Below, piece after piece: positions 1 to 12,604 of a stretch of DNA of 64,000 nucleotides (positions are counted from its first letter, which is position 1; the number at the start of each line of letters is the position of its first letter). Source of the DNA: Diphasiastrum complanatum (taxonomy: Eukaryota; Streptophyta; Lycopodiopsida; Lycopodiales; Lycopodiaceae). Both the position numbers and the translations under genes were made by a program. The stretch spans positions 21,023 through 85,022 of the forward strand of contig MU832143.1 of assembly GCA_029204225.1 (NCBI GenBank), in the 5' to 3' direction. The notes beneath the pieces were generated by a model. That model saw only the letters and a list, made by a program, of their open reading frames with translations. It had not been told where the DNA came from and did not search any database.

Positions 1-747
1 TATCCCACAATAAAAACATTTGAACTTGGACTTATCTTGCTTCCTACTTTGCAAAGAAGAAGAATGCTTTCCATGCTCCAAACTACCTTGCTTGGACCAC
101 TTGCCTTTGAACTTGCCCTTTGTGAAAAGAGCTTCTTCATCTCCACCTTGTGTTGATGCACCACCACCTTTGGCTTGCAACCTATGCTCTTCAGCCACCA
201 AGATCTCTTGCAAGTCATTGACACTTGGCAAGGACTTTTGTATAGCAAAGCATTGTACAAGGTTAGAATGTTCATCAAGCAAACCATTCAACATGACTTG
301 AACTAGTTCCCCATCCTTTATGCTTTCATCTATGCATGCTAGATCATCATTCAAGGATTTAACCTTCAAGACAAATGAATGTGCACTCTCTCCCTCTCTT
401 TGACAACTTTGGAAGATTTGCCTTCTTAGGGTGAGAACCCTAGATGTGGATTTGGACTCATAGATCTTCTTCAAAGCATTCCATGCTTCACTTGAAGAAG
501 TACATTTACCAACTTCTTTAAGAAGTTCATTGGTGACATTCATCTTTATGATATGTAAGGCTCTTTTAGCCCTTCTATCAAAATTTAGTTGCTCTTGAAG
601 AATTAGAGGTCTTTCTTCAATTCCCACAACTATATCCATTAGCTCATTCAACTCTAGTAAAGACTCCATCCTCACTTTCCAAGTTGAATAGTTTGTAGAG
701 TTTAACCTCTCTTTAGCTTCCAACATGATTCCACCATTGGATGTCAT
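1..747 (-). CDS. copia gag polyprotein (UBN2 type), partial, open to window edge
   Basis: Read on the minus strand from the ATG at 747, the frame stays open for about 249 codons to the window edge. It gives a UBN2-type copia gag: an N-terminal LEAKERLNSTNYSTWKVRME segment, then a helical middle part with EAWNALKKIYES, then the start of a zinc knuckle (FKCFYCG) at the edge. Gag forms the particle that packages copia RNA. No stop or frameshift was found in the codons I read, unlike most other elements here, so this copy may be young. It belongs with the LTR at 1922-2604 and the primer site at 1910-1921 on the same strand. Protease and pol would lie to the left of the window. Confidence 0.85.
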   Translation of the reverse strand, partial: MTSNGGIMLEAKERLNSTNYSTWKVRMESLLELNELMDIVVGIEERPLILQEQLNFDRRAKRALHIIKMNVTNELLKEVGKCTSSSEAWNALKKIYESKSTSRVLTLRRQIFQSCQREGESAHSFVLKVKSLNDDLACIDESIKDGELVQVMLNGLLDEHSNLVQCFAIQKSLPSVNDLQEILVAEEHRLQAKGGGASTQGGDEEALFTKGKFKGKWSKQGSLEHGKHSSSLQSRKQDKSKFKCFYCGI

Positions 748-1909
748 GATGCTAAAATCTTCTTGTGTCCTTAGGCTCTGTTCTAATGCACCTAGCACTC
801 TCCTTTCTCTCAATAAATGAAGAAGGAGAAGATCTTAAAAGATTTAGAACCCTAAATGACCTCTATCTTGAAACTATTTGGCTTTCAAGCATAGAAAGGA
901 AGATTGAAACACATGCAACACTTTGCACACACTAAGAATGGATTACAAACTCAAACCAACCTGAACACACTCTTGCTTAAGCTCTCAAACTTTCCAGCAA
1001 GTGACCAAATCAAGTTATGGTGTGAAGAGTTACTTGCATTCTTAGAAAATACCCAAAACTAGGATGCCAAAATTACCTAGTAATGAACAAACTTGATCAA
1101 CATATGATCACCACACTAAGATATTGATTCAACCTGTAAAACCACATGTAAACCACACTTCTAAAAGTTTATAAACTCCAGCAAGTGATAAATACAAGAT
1201 TTAGAGGTGAATGAATGAGCACACTTAGTGAATCACAAGACTAGCTTCACTATCTTGTCAAAATTTGGTGTTTAGATGTAGATCTAAGATCACTTCACAT
1301 GAGAATGTTCCTCAACCTGTTAAGAACCTGAAAACACACTTGCATAATGGTTAACACCTTCCAGCAAATGCTCCAATCAAATTACATAAGGAGAGTTACT
1401 TACATGCTCAACAAAGTACACCAAAATTTATGCCAAAATTGATGACAATCTTTACAATATGCTCTTCACAATGGAGCTTACAATATGTTCACCCAAAAAA
1501 GGGGATCTTTCATCCAAATGGGAGCTTTGCTCAGCCTTTAGGAGAATTACAACTCACTCAAAAGAGCATTTGTCATCCACTTAAGGAGAAGTTTCATCCA
1601 CTTAAGGAGAGTGTTCATCCAAGAATGGAGATTGTCAACAATAGGATTGAAAAGAACATTGTTAGTATTGAATATGCACAAGCCTCACAATCAACAAGTG
1701 ATTAGGTGTTATGATCTGATCCAAAATAGTTTCTTTTCAGCCTCTGATCTTCAATAGACCTGAAATATGCTTTTGATCCACAAGTTCAACTCACAAAACA
1801 AAGGTTAGTAAGATTTGATCAACAAAGCAATGCAAAATCATGCTAGAACTTGATCAAACATCCAAATATCACCAAAAATGGAATACTTACTATGAATAGA
1901 AGCCAACCA
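748..1909 (-). other. copia untranslated leader with diverged tandem repeats
   Basis: About 1.16 kb separate the primer binding site from the gag ATG. The stretch holds three diverged units of roughly 183 bp, recognisable by CCAGCAA near 993, 1178 and 1360 with similar surroundings. Between 1563 and 1630 there is a short repeat, with CATCCACTTAAGGAGA twice. A plus-strand open frame at 1430-1705 (with HPLKE-type repeats) lies here; I regard it as chance. Confidence 0.5.
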
Positions 1910-1921
1910 GCTCTGATACCA
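1910..1921 (-). promoter_or_regulatory. primer binding site (tRNA-iMet)
   Basis: The minus strand reads TGGTATCAGAGC, the usual plant copia primer site complementary to the 3' end of initiator tRNA-Met. It directly follows the LTR end, as expected for first-strand priming. Confidence 0.9.
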
Positions 1922-2604
1922 TGTGAAAAATACAGATCCTAAGTGGATCTAAACTCCAAGATCATTGGCTTGAATGCTTGCACTCCAAACTACATAAGCT
2001 AGGAATTGGCAACACATTCTATGCTACCTAGAATGCAAAGAACTTGATCAAAAAGCATTTATCACAAATGGAAACTTCCATAAACATCAAGTGCGGCCCA
2101 AAATAGCATTATACAATCCATAATACATCAGCCTATCACTTTTGGAAAGCACCTAAGATCATACACACAAAGCTTGAACTCAATCACTACACAATGCCAA
2201 CAATGGAAGGAGAACCCAATAGAAAAATCTCTCATTAAGCAAATGAATACAATGGATCTGCTCCAACCTGTTTCTCCACGGCCTACCTGCTATATATAGC
2301 TGAGAGAGATGACTCTCTCTCCTCTCTCTAGACCCTCCTTACCTAAAATATGCCCTATATAGGTAAAATTGGCATATATGTCCAAAATACATGAAAATGG
2401 ACTCATTTCGAAGGTCTTGAAGTTTGACACTTCTTCATACTGAAAAAATACACTTACTAAAAATATCTAGACCTGTTTCACACGTGTGAAAAGTCAGATC
2501 CTAAACTATGTGCCATTTTTAGCAATTTTGGCCTAAAACTAGACAAGGAAATGTTGACAATTTTCACAGGATCCACTCTTGGTCCTTTTTGTACTTTTTT
2601 CACA
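1922..2604 (-). repeat. copia 5' LTR (683 bp)
   Basis: On the minus strand this segment starts TGTGAAAAAAG and ends TTTTTCACA, so its ends form the inverted repeat typical of LTRs. The end abuts the primer binding site. A TATA-like CTATATATAGC lies at about 2290-2300. No second LTR is in the window because the element continues to the left. Confidence 0.8.
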
Positions 2605-2683
2605 TGAATATGTACAAAGTTGGTAACCGTCAACCGCCTTTGGGATATTTGTTTGTCCAACTGTTTTTGGGTTACTCTCCATT

Positions 2684-3105
2684 GGCAAAGTCGGTCAGCA
2701 AAAAGGCGAAAAAGACAAAGGTGCCTTAAAATGATTTCTAAGGTATTCTGGCCACTTGGCCAATGTGTCGCATTTTTTGCTAAGGTGCGAAAAAGCCGAA
2801 AATGACGAAGGTGCCTTAAAAATGATTTCTAAGTTATTCTAGCCACTTGGCCAGTGTGTCGCATTTTTCGCTAAGGAGTAAAAAAGATGAAAAAGACGAG
2901 GGTGCCTTAAAATGATTTCTAAGGTATTCTGGCCACTTGGCCAATGTGTCGCATTTTTTGCTAAGGAGCAAAAAAGGCGAAAATGACGAAGGTGCCTTAA
3001 AAATGATTTCTAAGTTATTCTAGCCACTTGGCCAGTGCGTCCATTTTTTGCTAAGGAGCGAAAAAGGCAAAAAAGACGAAGGTGCCTTAAAAATGATTTC
3101 TAAGT
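2684..3105. repeat. 90-bp tandem repeat with two-unit higher-order pattern
   Basis: The motif GTGCCTTAAAA recurs at 2721, 2811, 2902, 2992 and 3082, a period of 90-91 bp over about 4.7 units. Units alternate between two types: one has AAGGTATTCTGG and CCAATGTGTCG, the other AAGTTATTCTAG and CCAGTGTGTCG. This gives a 181-bp higher-order repeat. Each unit carries TGGCCACTTGGCCA or a one-base variant. Confidence 0.9.
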
Positions 3106-3776
3106 CATAGAAAATCTCAAAGGAAAAAATGTGAAGGCCTTCGGTTTTTCAGGATGCTCATTACTTGAACGATTTGTTTAAGGTTGAGCATAAGAAATCT
3201 AACAGATAGCACAAAAAAATTGCGGATGAAACCGCGTACTCTAAGCTATCTCTGAGTAGCTAAAAACTCTGTCTGATGCACTTCGGCTGATAAGCAATAA
3301 GCGCGGGTAGCAATAACTCTAATGAAATCTGAAAGAAAATCTGAGCTAGAGAGCTGAGCAAGATGTGTTTAAAGTCTTTGATGATCAACTATTCAACTAA
3401 AGCAATTAACGTGTATCCAGTAGGATAGCTAATCAGGTCGCAGATCGCAATAGCCAGTTGGCCATAATGTGCTGACATCCATCCAGCTAGGACTTCCCAG
3501 AAATTCACTTGCAAAGCAGTTAGGGAAAGTCTTTAGTTTCATATCAAGTGGAACAATAATTGTCTTTCATTGGCATGGCCGACGTCTTCGACTTTATGAT
3601 TTAAGGAATTTGGTCCTATAATTTAGAACCTAACTAATCCTATGAATGATATCTAACCTATCTAGGGTAGCCTACACACGTGGAAACATGGATTCACAGT
3701 GTGGAACCCACCTATGTACAATTTACATGGTTTTGATCAAGCTAGATTTGGCAATTTTTTTACAATTTCTCACACA

Positions 3777-5768
3777 ATTTTGATTGCAATACTTGCTTTA
3801 TTATCAAGAAAGGAAATGTCATTGCCAAAGGGATTATAGATGTTAGGCTTTTCAAACTTAATGTTTCTGTGAGGACTAATCACAATTTGGATGTGATGGA
3901 AGCCAAAGGAGAGCTTGTTTCTCAAGAGGAGAGATTGGAGCATCCAAATCTCAAATCCTTGGATGTTGGTTTTGATGTTAATGTCAAGAATGATGTTTCA
4001 AGTGTGGATGAAAGTGCTTCTAATGTTGGTGATGTCAAAGATCTTGCAAGGCTCAAGGAGGAATCAAGTGAAGAAGAAGGTGTAGAGTATCAATCTCCAC
4101 ACCTAGGCACACCAAGGGGATCACTAAAATCCAAGGAGGAGCCATCAAGGCTTGTTTGAATAAGCAAGGATATGCAAAGGGAGGCACTATCTCATCCACT
4201 TCTAACACCTTCATGACTTCTTTGATAGATGAATCAAGTTGCTTTGATGATGTGTCTAAATCTCAAAGTAGACTTGAGATAATTTCACATGACTAGGATG
4301 TTTGCTTGATTAAGGGGGATGGTGAAGTAGTAGCAAGAGGGACTAGATGTGGAAAGATTTTTAAGATGAATCCTTGTGATGAGACTAAACTTTGTGAAGG
4401 AACGGTCAAGAAGAGTTTGGATCATCCTCAATCCATGTTTTCTATTATCAAGAAGGAGACGACAAGTGATTTGCCTCAATCTAAGTCTCATGGTGGTAAG
4501 TCTTATGGAAATAGTGTTTTGGAAAAAACACAAGGGAAGTCATTGCCAAGGTGTTCTACTCTTCCTCATCAAATTTTACAGCTTTTGAATTTGGATGGTC
4601 ATGTTTCTTCGACTAAAAGCAAAGATGGTGCTTTTATGTGTGTGACCTTCATTGGTGATTTCAATTGGATGTATCTCTTATCAATGGTGTTTGATAGAAA
4701 GATTTCAAAATTTGACAATTGTGGGTCTTGAGATCTATATGATTTGTCTATATTCCTTTTCATGTAAGGAGTAAGGAGAATCTCATTTCATTCAAGAGGA
4801 TGATGGTAGGATCTACAACAATCCAGAAGTATGATGGAGAATGGCCAAGGTTTGAGGAGGAGATTTCACAACTCATGGTGCCAAGGAGATTTTCAAGAGG
4901 CAAGGCTGAGTCTATGTGGCTCACACTTCATGGAAAAGAGAAGAAAATTTTAGGTGGTATCTACTCCAACTCATCCACTTTTGCTTCCCTTCTATCATTT
5001 GATGAATCACTTTGCTTAATTGATGAGATATTTGCATCTCAAGATTTGAGTGAGGCATTGGTAGTATTGTATGATGCCTCTTGTAAGGACATATCTTATG
5101 TTCTAAATGGTTTATAATTGTTCCTAAATCAATTGAAAAGCAAGTGGTTATATCATCAAATGTATGCTCTTGGATCTTGTAAGAGCGTTCTCATTCATAG
5201 AGTGAAAATTTGTGTTTTTTCATTTTGGAGGCAATTTACACACTTCTCATGATAATAATTGAATCATCCACAAAGAACACTTATATCCATGAGAAAGTAA
5301 GAAGCCTCAATGACTTCAAGATTTTATTTATTACAAGATTATAACTATTATACAAAACGTTCATAGTTTGCGGACTACTCAAGCTAGTATGCAAAATCTT
5401 GGTAATCAACACTTGTGTCTACTTTGTGATCTTGATCTCCATGGTCATTATGACGCATTAAGGCCTCATATTTTCTTCATGGTGCAGCTATTTTCAAGGA
5501 AGAGGAGCTTTAAAGTCAAAGACCTTCTTTAAGCATGGAAGGAACCAAAGGAAAAGGTGCCAAGATGGTGGAATGCTCATTGAGGAAGTTGGTAATGGAT
5601 TTCCATCAAGGAGATATTATCATGGCTATGGTGACATCACATTAACCTCAGTATTTAGTAGCTGATTTTCAGAGTTTTGTACCTACAAATGATGTATTTA
5701 TGAATCCATAATCAGCCTGTGAAGATTTGTATAGTTTGTCATAGTTAATCAAGCTATTTTTTTAGGAG
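3777..5768 (+). pseudogene. decayed copia internal region
   Basis: The frame around 3790-3880 reads IIKKGNVIAKGIIDVRLFKLN, which resembles the copia stretch between protease and GAG-pre-integrase. A second similar segment at 4306-4370 reads GEVVARGTRCGKIFKMN. Open frames at 3869-4159, 4306-4731 and 4800-5117 continue in the same direction, but I cannot match the rest to named domains. The region ends in a short purine run before a probable 3' LTR at 5769. I infer an old, rearranged copia relative; another LTR element is possible. Confidence 0.45.
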
Positions 5769-6413
5769 TGTGAGAAATGTGGCAAAATATAGCTTGATTA
5801 GGCCAATTTTGGATACGTAATGCCATTCCACATGTGTGGATCATGTTCCCACATGTGAATCGTAGGCATAGGTTGACTCACAGTTAATTTCAAGAACTAT
5901 GTAGGCAATTAGTCAAGTTTTAGAAGACAATTTGCATTTTTGCTAATTTTTAGGTTTTTGTAGTGGTGCAATTTCATTGGTTAAGAAAGGGCAGGATGAG
6001 GGCTTATGAGTGAAAAAGGTACAAGTTTTGGTAGAAAACATGCCATCTCAGATTGAATTTAGTCCATCATCTATATTAACCACTTTGTAGCTCGTTTGTG
6101 ATGGATAAATGTTAGAAAAAGTGAGATTTGCACACTTGTCTCTCAATTTTCATGCATTTTTTTTGAGTTAATGCTTCAAGTTGGATCTTTGTTAGCACTT
6201 TATGCCCTAACCTCTTTCCATACAATAGGCTGTACTTCACACGTGTGAAGCCTTCTTGACCTTCAAACTCTTGAAAATTGATTGTTCTTGCATGCTTTTT
6301 GAGTGTAGATCAATTCTAACTTGTATTAGTAGAATTGATAGTAGATTTGCATCCAATCACACTTGTGGATCAAGTACATCCATTTATGGTCCTTTTTCTC
6401 ATAATATTCACAA
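5769..6413 (+). repeat. probable copia 3' LTR
   Basis: The segment starts TGTGAGAAATG after a purine-rich AGGAG and ends near TATTCACA, matching the TGTG...CACA ends of the other copia LTRs here. The first 32 bases resemble, in inverted orientation, the sequence at 3736-3777. The 3' boundary is set only by the CACA end and is tentative. Confidence 0.4.
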
Positions 6414-7650
6414 AGACTAGATGATTCCCCTCAGAGGTTGAAGGTATGAAAGGAGAACAATCAGAGGACAATGAGAAAGATGCAACAGTCTATTCCGTAT
6501 ATAACCATGGAAGCAAACAACCACCCATGTCAATCCCAAGAACACAATTGATAATGATCAGGCCAATGAGGTCTATATATTTCAAGAAAAGATTGATAAG
6601 AAAGTTGATCAAGAGGCTGCAACAACATTTTTTACTGAAGCATAAGGAGAAGAGGCCACAACTAAAAGGGAGAAACCACAAAACAATGACCAAGACAAGC
6701 CTAGCAAGGCCATTTGCAGAATTCCATTTCAAAATTTGTAGTGGATTTAGTCGGGTTTAGTCAAATCCAATTGACTAATTAAATCCAAAATAAATCGCTA
6801 AGCCAACTTCCAAAACATAGACAGTAGATATCAAAAACCACATGTCCATTGGAGATATATAACAAGATTGATAACTTTTGTTTTTTGTGGCACTACAAGC
6901 CAAGCTTGTTGGCAAAAGGTATCCAACGACAAAAATAACTCAAAACTACCACAACCAGCCATTTATGTTAGAGCAACATGATTATTGTGATACACATGAC
7001 AAAGGGTCGACTTTGAAATTGGGCTATGTTGCTGTCTATAGCACCTACAATTTGATGTCATTTATTGAAGATTTTTAACTCTAATTATGCATTAAAAATA
7101 TCGCTTACTCAACTTTGCAATTCAATTTAGAACTAGAAACTAGTAAAATAGTTTGAAGTAGAGCCCAATAATACATACTCCTTGAAATGAACTTGGTGAG
7201 TAGAATACACTTGCAATAGAGATTTGGAGTTTCAATCCCAATGCATTTAAAAGACACTCATTGCAATGGTGGTCAAACACTTAGCCAATAAAAAGGTATG
7301 TGCAAAGAATTGTTGAATTAGGCTCCATATTGTGTAAGGGTATCGGGATTCTCCTAACGCATGGGAGCCATGCATCTAGAAGAGCTATGTATAATACAAA
7401 AGTATTTTTACTGACAATCATTAAAAATTCGAGGAAAATTATATGCTCACTTGTAAAACAATGGCAATTCAATAAAGCATAATGCTTTCTTTTCTTTTTT
7501 TCTTTTTTTTTTTTGTTGGGGAGGGGGGGGGGGGGGGGGGATGTAGGTACTATTGCATCAAATGGAAATTGTTGATGCAAGGTGGAAAAAGCGTGTTTTT
7601 TAATTTTGTCAATTGTGTTCCAAGATCTAATAATCATGTACGACTATAAA
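6414..7650. other. no gene recognised; homopolymer tracts
   Basis: AT-rich sequence with short chance open frames. The only distinct structure is a T-rich run followed by a run of about 18 G at roughly 7485-7541. Confidence 0.5.
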
Positions 7651-7805
7651 AGTGGTTGGGCATTAATAGAGACATTCAAGTCAACTATGGAAGGCCCTAT
7701 ACAATAGATACTCATTACATGTGACCCTTGTAGTGGTTGGGCATCAAGAGATATTCAAATCCATTGTGAGAGGAGCTACACAACATACACTCGTCACTTG
7801 TATGT
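7651..7805. repeat. diverged 81-bp tandem duplication
   Basis: AGTGGTTGGGCAT begins both units, at 7651 and 7732, followed by similar sequence with ATTCAA and CTATACAA or CTACACAA. The two units are clearly diverged. Confidence 0.6.
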
Positions 7806-8489
7806 GCCTATCAAGAGAAACAATTGAATTAATTGTAATATGAACATTGTTAATGAGCTCTATCAAAAGGGGCTATGATATTATGAGACGAGGAGGACTT
7901 CGCACATGCCTTCATTCTTGTCAGTTGCATTTAAACCCAACACTGGCATCTTGCTAGAGTCTATTACACATTTTAGCAAGTGTTGAACATTAAGAGAACA
8001 TTCATGGATATAAAGTAACCCTGATTAGAAATGTACGAATTTTGAACATCATTTATCGATAGTTATTTTAAATTTTCTTACAACTAGGCCTCTAGAGGAA
8101 CTTGTCCTTTTCTTTAGCAAAAAATTTTAGTGTGTGCACTACCAAACTCTCAAAGCTCATCAATAATCAAAATTTCAATATTTTCTCACACTTGCACAAG
8201 TCTGTACAATATAGAAATAATCTAGACGCTATTTGCTAGATCCAATGGCATGCTAAATAAGCATACCTTTGTGCCCAAAGCATGTCAATCATTAGAGCCC
8301 AAAAAGTTGATCTTTCCATCTTGCCAAGACAAACAAAAATAATAATAATGTGATCATCAAAAGCTCTAAATTCCATCTTGCACTCCCCTCATGCTTGATA
8401 ATGAACTCTTGACCATTATTCCAATTTGAGTACAAGTTGCTTCTTGTATGGCAATTTGCGTAGTGAAGGTATACCATAATAATATAATG

Positions 8490-8862
8490 GCATCTAGTTC
8501 CAAAGAGCCCAATGTTGTGATAGCTTTTGTTGCAAAGTAGCATAAATATAGGGCACGTGGCACCTTGTACTTGCCTTAGATGAAGGCACAACTATCCAAT
8601 AAAAGGAAGAAAATTGTAACACACAAAATGAAAGATTTAGCACTCAACAAATTTATATTCTAAACATAGGGCAAATACAATGCCATCTAGTTCCAAAGAG
8701 TCCAAAGCAGTGTGGTAGGTTTTGTTGCAAAGTCACATATAAGGCACATAGCACCTTGTATGTGTCCTAGGCAAAGGCAACATGTCCAACAAAAGAAAAA
8801 AAAATCACAACACAAAAAGGAAGGAGTTCAATACCCAACAACTTATATTCTAATGCCCACCT
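8490..8862. repeat. diverged 193-bp tandem duplication
   Basis: CATCTAGTTCCAAAGAG occurs at 8491 and 8684. The following text (TTTTGTTGCAAAGT, GGCAC, CACCTTGTA, then AACTTATATTCTAA-like ends) is shared with substitutions and small gaps. I saw no coding content. Confidence 0.65.
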
Positions 8863-9333
8863 TGTACCAAAGATATCTTACGTGCATTGATGTCCTTGTT
8901 AAATCTATTGGGTTTGGTTACCAAAACATTACTGCTAGTTAAGCTACGTAAAGAAGCTCAAAAATTCAAGAAAGAAACAAGAGATGCTTGATGAGGAAAT
9001 GACCATACACAACCAGCCTTTGTGGGCTATTTATATATCCAAAAGAGAGAAGAGTAGATGCCAAGAACTGGATACTACGGATTGACAGCCTTGAGAGTTG
9101 GATTGTTGATGTCAACAAACACAAGAAACACAAGTGTGTTTTGTTTGACACCAACAAACCCTCCCTCAAACAAAACATCACATTTCTTTTATGAATTCTA
9201 CTATCACCTATATGTAGACTCCACGTATTCACACATCATTTGTGTGTGGTCTACGCAGCTATACATGGACTGTGATTAAACCATCTTTCACCTACTACAT
9301 ACATCATAAATTCTAAAGAGCTACTACTACTTC
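8863..9333. other. no gene recognised
   Basis: Only short open frames without recognisable motifs; nothing else supported. Confidence 0.4.
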
Positions 9334-9715
9334 CTATTCTTCAGTTAACATGGCAGTTTCTTGATTTGTTTTCTCATCATAGGCCTTTCTTCTGGCACTT
9401 CTTTGCAAAATGGCCAATTTTTTCACAATAGTTGCGTGTGGTTCCTTCCTCCTTGTTGTGCTCTCCCTTGCTCTTGAATGGGTTTCTCTTGTTTGCCATA
9501 TAAAGGGCAATGTCATGCCCATTGTGATAGCCTTCAAAGGATAGATGTTTGCGCCTTAGTTCTTCTTGAAGCAGAGCTGCCTTGATGCTTGTAATGTCAT
9601 GAGTATGACTAATGCTTCCAAAAATAGAGGCGAATTGAGCATAAAACTTCGGGCAGGCTATGAAATAGTGATACAAGAGCTTCATCCTCTTTTATTTCTG
9701 ATCCGATTGCACCTG
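9334..9715 (-). pseudogene. copia gag C-terminal fragment
   Basis: Two overlapping minus frames give a gag tail: an helical region (ALLQEELRRKHLSFEGYH) followed by RNYCEKIGHFAKKCQKK. The latter is a CCHC zinc knuckle with the first Cys apparently lost (Asn-Tyr-Cys). The fragment is short and is flanked by no LTR or pol sequence, so it is a broken remnant. Confidence 0.6.
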
Positions 9716-12560
9716 CTTGTTGTTTCCTGTTACATCCTGTAACATGATCTATGAATCTGCTCTCATAGATCTTGAGAGTTATGTCTCATCAACCCTGATC
9801 TTACTGAGATGAAATGGATTTACATGACTTCGACTAGGCTTCCTTGATCTCACTCCAAAAGACCACAAACCATCCAGGTTCAAGCATCCAATGCCAAGCC
9901 TACATACTCGCAAATACAACCAATGCATAAAGCCTCAAAGAGATGGCTTACCAATGCTCCTGATGGTAGATAACACTCCATCAATGTCAATCCAAGTATT
10001 GACAAGCAACATTTGAAGTAAACATTGTAGCAAATCAGCTTCATTTATGAGATACATGTGGTGCTATGGAACTTAGTAATCCATGATCGGGAAGCCTTGA
10101 TGGTGAGTTGGATGCTATGGTAAGAGAGACCAATTGACTTATAGGTCAAATCTTGCTAGCTTGTTTTTTTTTGTAAAGAGTCCAAGTTGATATATGATCT
10201 ATATTCTATGTGAATGCTTGTCAAAGTGTGTAACCTATAGGAGAAAGCTCATGAGTTGTAGGGCATTCATCAGAGTCCTTGGTAGACTCATATGCTTGGT
10301 GCATGAAGGATGAATGATAGCTTGGCAAGGCAAGGCAAAGTGGAATGGATGATTGGATGGGACACTTGGATAGGGATGTATCTCTGGGAGGTAGACATAT
10401 ATACAAATGCATAAAGATGTTGAGCTTTTGTTGTCTGATTCAGATCTTGGCGGCGATCATGGCTATCAATATTTGGATAGGTGGTGATTGTGACTATTGT
10501 CACTGTCAAAACAACTGCACAATATCAAGAACATCTAGTATAGGTGACTAGCCTTATTTTGAATGGTACCACGTCAACAATCAAATTTGGCAATATGTCG
10601 ATTTGAGTTGGAGTTGGTTCGCTCGATAGTTTGACCTGACAATTGACTGTCACGTAGATACTTGTTTTCGAATCTCGTGTATTCATGCAGACTTTGCGAC
10701 AATGCGTGTAAATATGTAGCAACTTGAATGAATTGAGATTAACAATAAGATTTAGGAAGAGAAGGAATAAATCCAACCCTAAGTCACCATCCCTTCCCAA
10801 GGATTGCAACAATGACTTTGTTGCTTGACATAGATATGGTTGGGAAGCTGGAAGCTAGTTCAACTCTATCCACAAATGCTAGGTTTTCCACATAGCTTGT
10901 GTATTCAAGTTAGCAAAATCACAACTTTTTATTATTAGAGTGTTGCAAGGAAACTTTTGCTCATTTGAATTTTTTTCTTCTTCCTTAAGATAGCACTTTG
11001 TATAATGTCTACGAACTACAACCTATATTGTAATATAGACTAACTTGCACAATGAAAGGGCCATCCATTTGTATTCGATGCTTTCCTTTTTTTTGAACAA
11101 GCATGATAGCCTATAGATGACTCTAATCATGAGATCACTTCCTTGTAAGCCTTAACAAAAATTTTTAATGCTACGTGGATTATTTCATTGCATGTCGTAA
11201 TAGAAAAAGCTAATGTTATTAATGATATGGAAAACAACTTCATGCATAAGGTGAAATAAGTGCACGCTTCTAAAGTGACCAGGCCAAAATGAAAGCAATT
11301 TTAATGTACTAAAGTCAATCACTAGATTTAAGTACTTCTTTTAACTTTGATTTTTTAATAGCTTTCCTTCAGCTTGAACATATAGTATTGTCTTCACAAG
11401 ACAATGCCAAAAAATACACACCTGGGTACTTTGCAGGGGAAGGCCTGACCTTCTTTCATGGTTTAGGCTTTAAACTTGGGCTCCCACCGTTCCATGGCCC
11501 TTGGGGGGCTAAACTAATGAAGGCTCACCGCTTGGTGACGACCAAGCCCAAACATCTCTTACATGTGCAAAGTGTTAGCAAAGGCCAATTAGAGGGCTAC
11601 GGGGCAAAAGGCCCTGACATTGCCAAGTGGTGAGCCTCATTGGTTTAAAATTTAAATCCAAGACCAGTTGTGCTCTATAATCAAGGTACAATCCGTACAA
11701 CTTCACAACATGAATCACCTTGCCATGCTGACTTCATGAATGAGTGTGTCACTGTTGTATCAAGGTGAACTTCATATTGCTCATACACCTTCGCTGAAGC
11801 CTTCTTGCCATGTTGACCATACAAATTCGTATAATGTGCAAAATTTACACTTGCTATCAAGAAGCGAGCCCTCACACATGTGCATCCTCAATTTGAGGTG
11901 AATTAATGTTCACATATATGTGAGCATCAAAGTAAAAACTCACAATTTGATTATGGAATAAGAAAAACTCTCCACCGTGTGTAAATATGCTTCTTGGTTT
12001 CCAAGGGAAGTCTCAATTTTGGAACCAAAAAAGCTTTGGATGTCAAGCTAACCAACCATATCGAGATATGAGGTCATGTTGGGTCAAATCGGCTTCTTGT
12101 TTTTTTTAAGAAGACTTAAACAAGTCCTTATCTACTATAATTTCACCGAAACTTGGACTAAGTATCCTTCATGAGGAGGCTGGCTACAACATTAGCAAGT
12201 AGAGCCGCTAGAGTGGCGAAACCTGTCACCGGATGATAGTCAGCCATCAAATGAAAGATACATGACGTAGCAGATGCAAATGGATTGACTTAGATTAGAC
12301 GAGATGTAGCAGTTTCAGATGGATGACTCAGATTAGACCCGACGTAGCAGCTGCAGATGGTTGATTTAGGTCAGACCTTTTTTGTGAGCCCTGCTATGGC
12401 CTGAAATGAGGCTCCTGTGAACCAACCACAATATGCCAGATGTATGCTATAATCCATTCACAAATGCTAGGACCTAGGACCTATTGTTGTTTTACATAGT
12501 TCCCCATTCATTCTATGACTCATGCCACACCTCCTAGATTTAAAGTTTTAACCGCCTTTC

Positions 12561-12567
<7 letters not shown>
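9716..12567. other. intergenic stretch without recognised gene
   Basis: AT-rich DNA with several open frames of 60-95 codons on both strands, none with a known domain, consistent composition or neighbours. A plus frame at 11388-11633 is no more than a candidate. I cannot support a gene here. Confidence 0.4.

Positions 12568-12601
<34 letters not shown>
12568..12601. repeat. CT microsatellite
   Basis: A run of about 17 CT units follows a pyrimidine-rich stretch. It lies about 1.3 kb before the candidate first coding exon of the kinase gene. It could be part of a plant pyrimidine-rich promoter or 5' UTR, or an ordinary microsatellite. Confidence 0.85.

Positions 12602-12604
<3 letters not shown>

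Noticed and set aside
2684-3105. Tandem repeats as a CRISPR array
   Set aside because: Whole 90-bp units repeat with no distinct spacers, in a plant genome.
11388-11633. 81-codon plus frame as a small gene
   Set aside because: No motif, neighbour or splice support; length is within chance.
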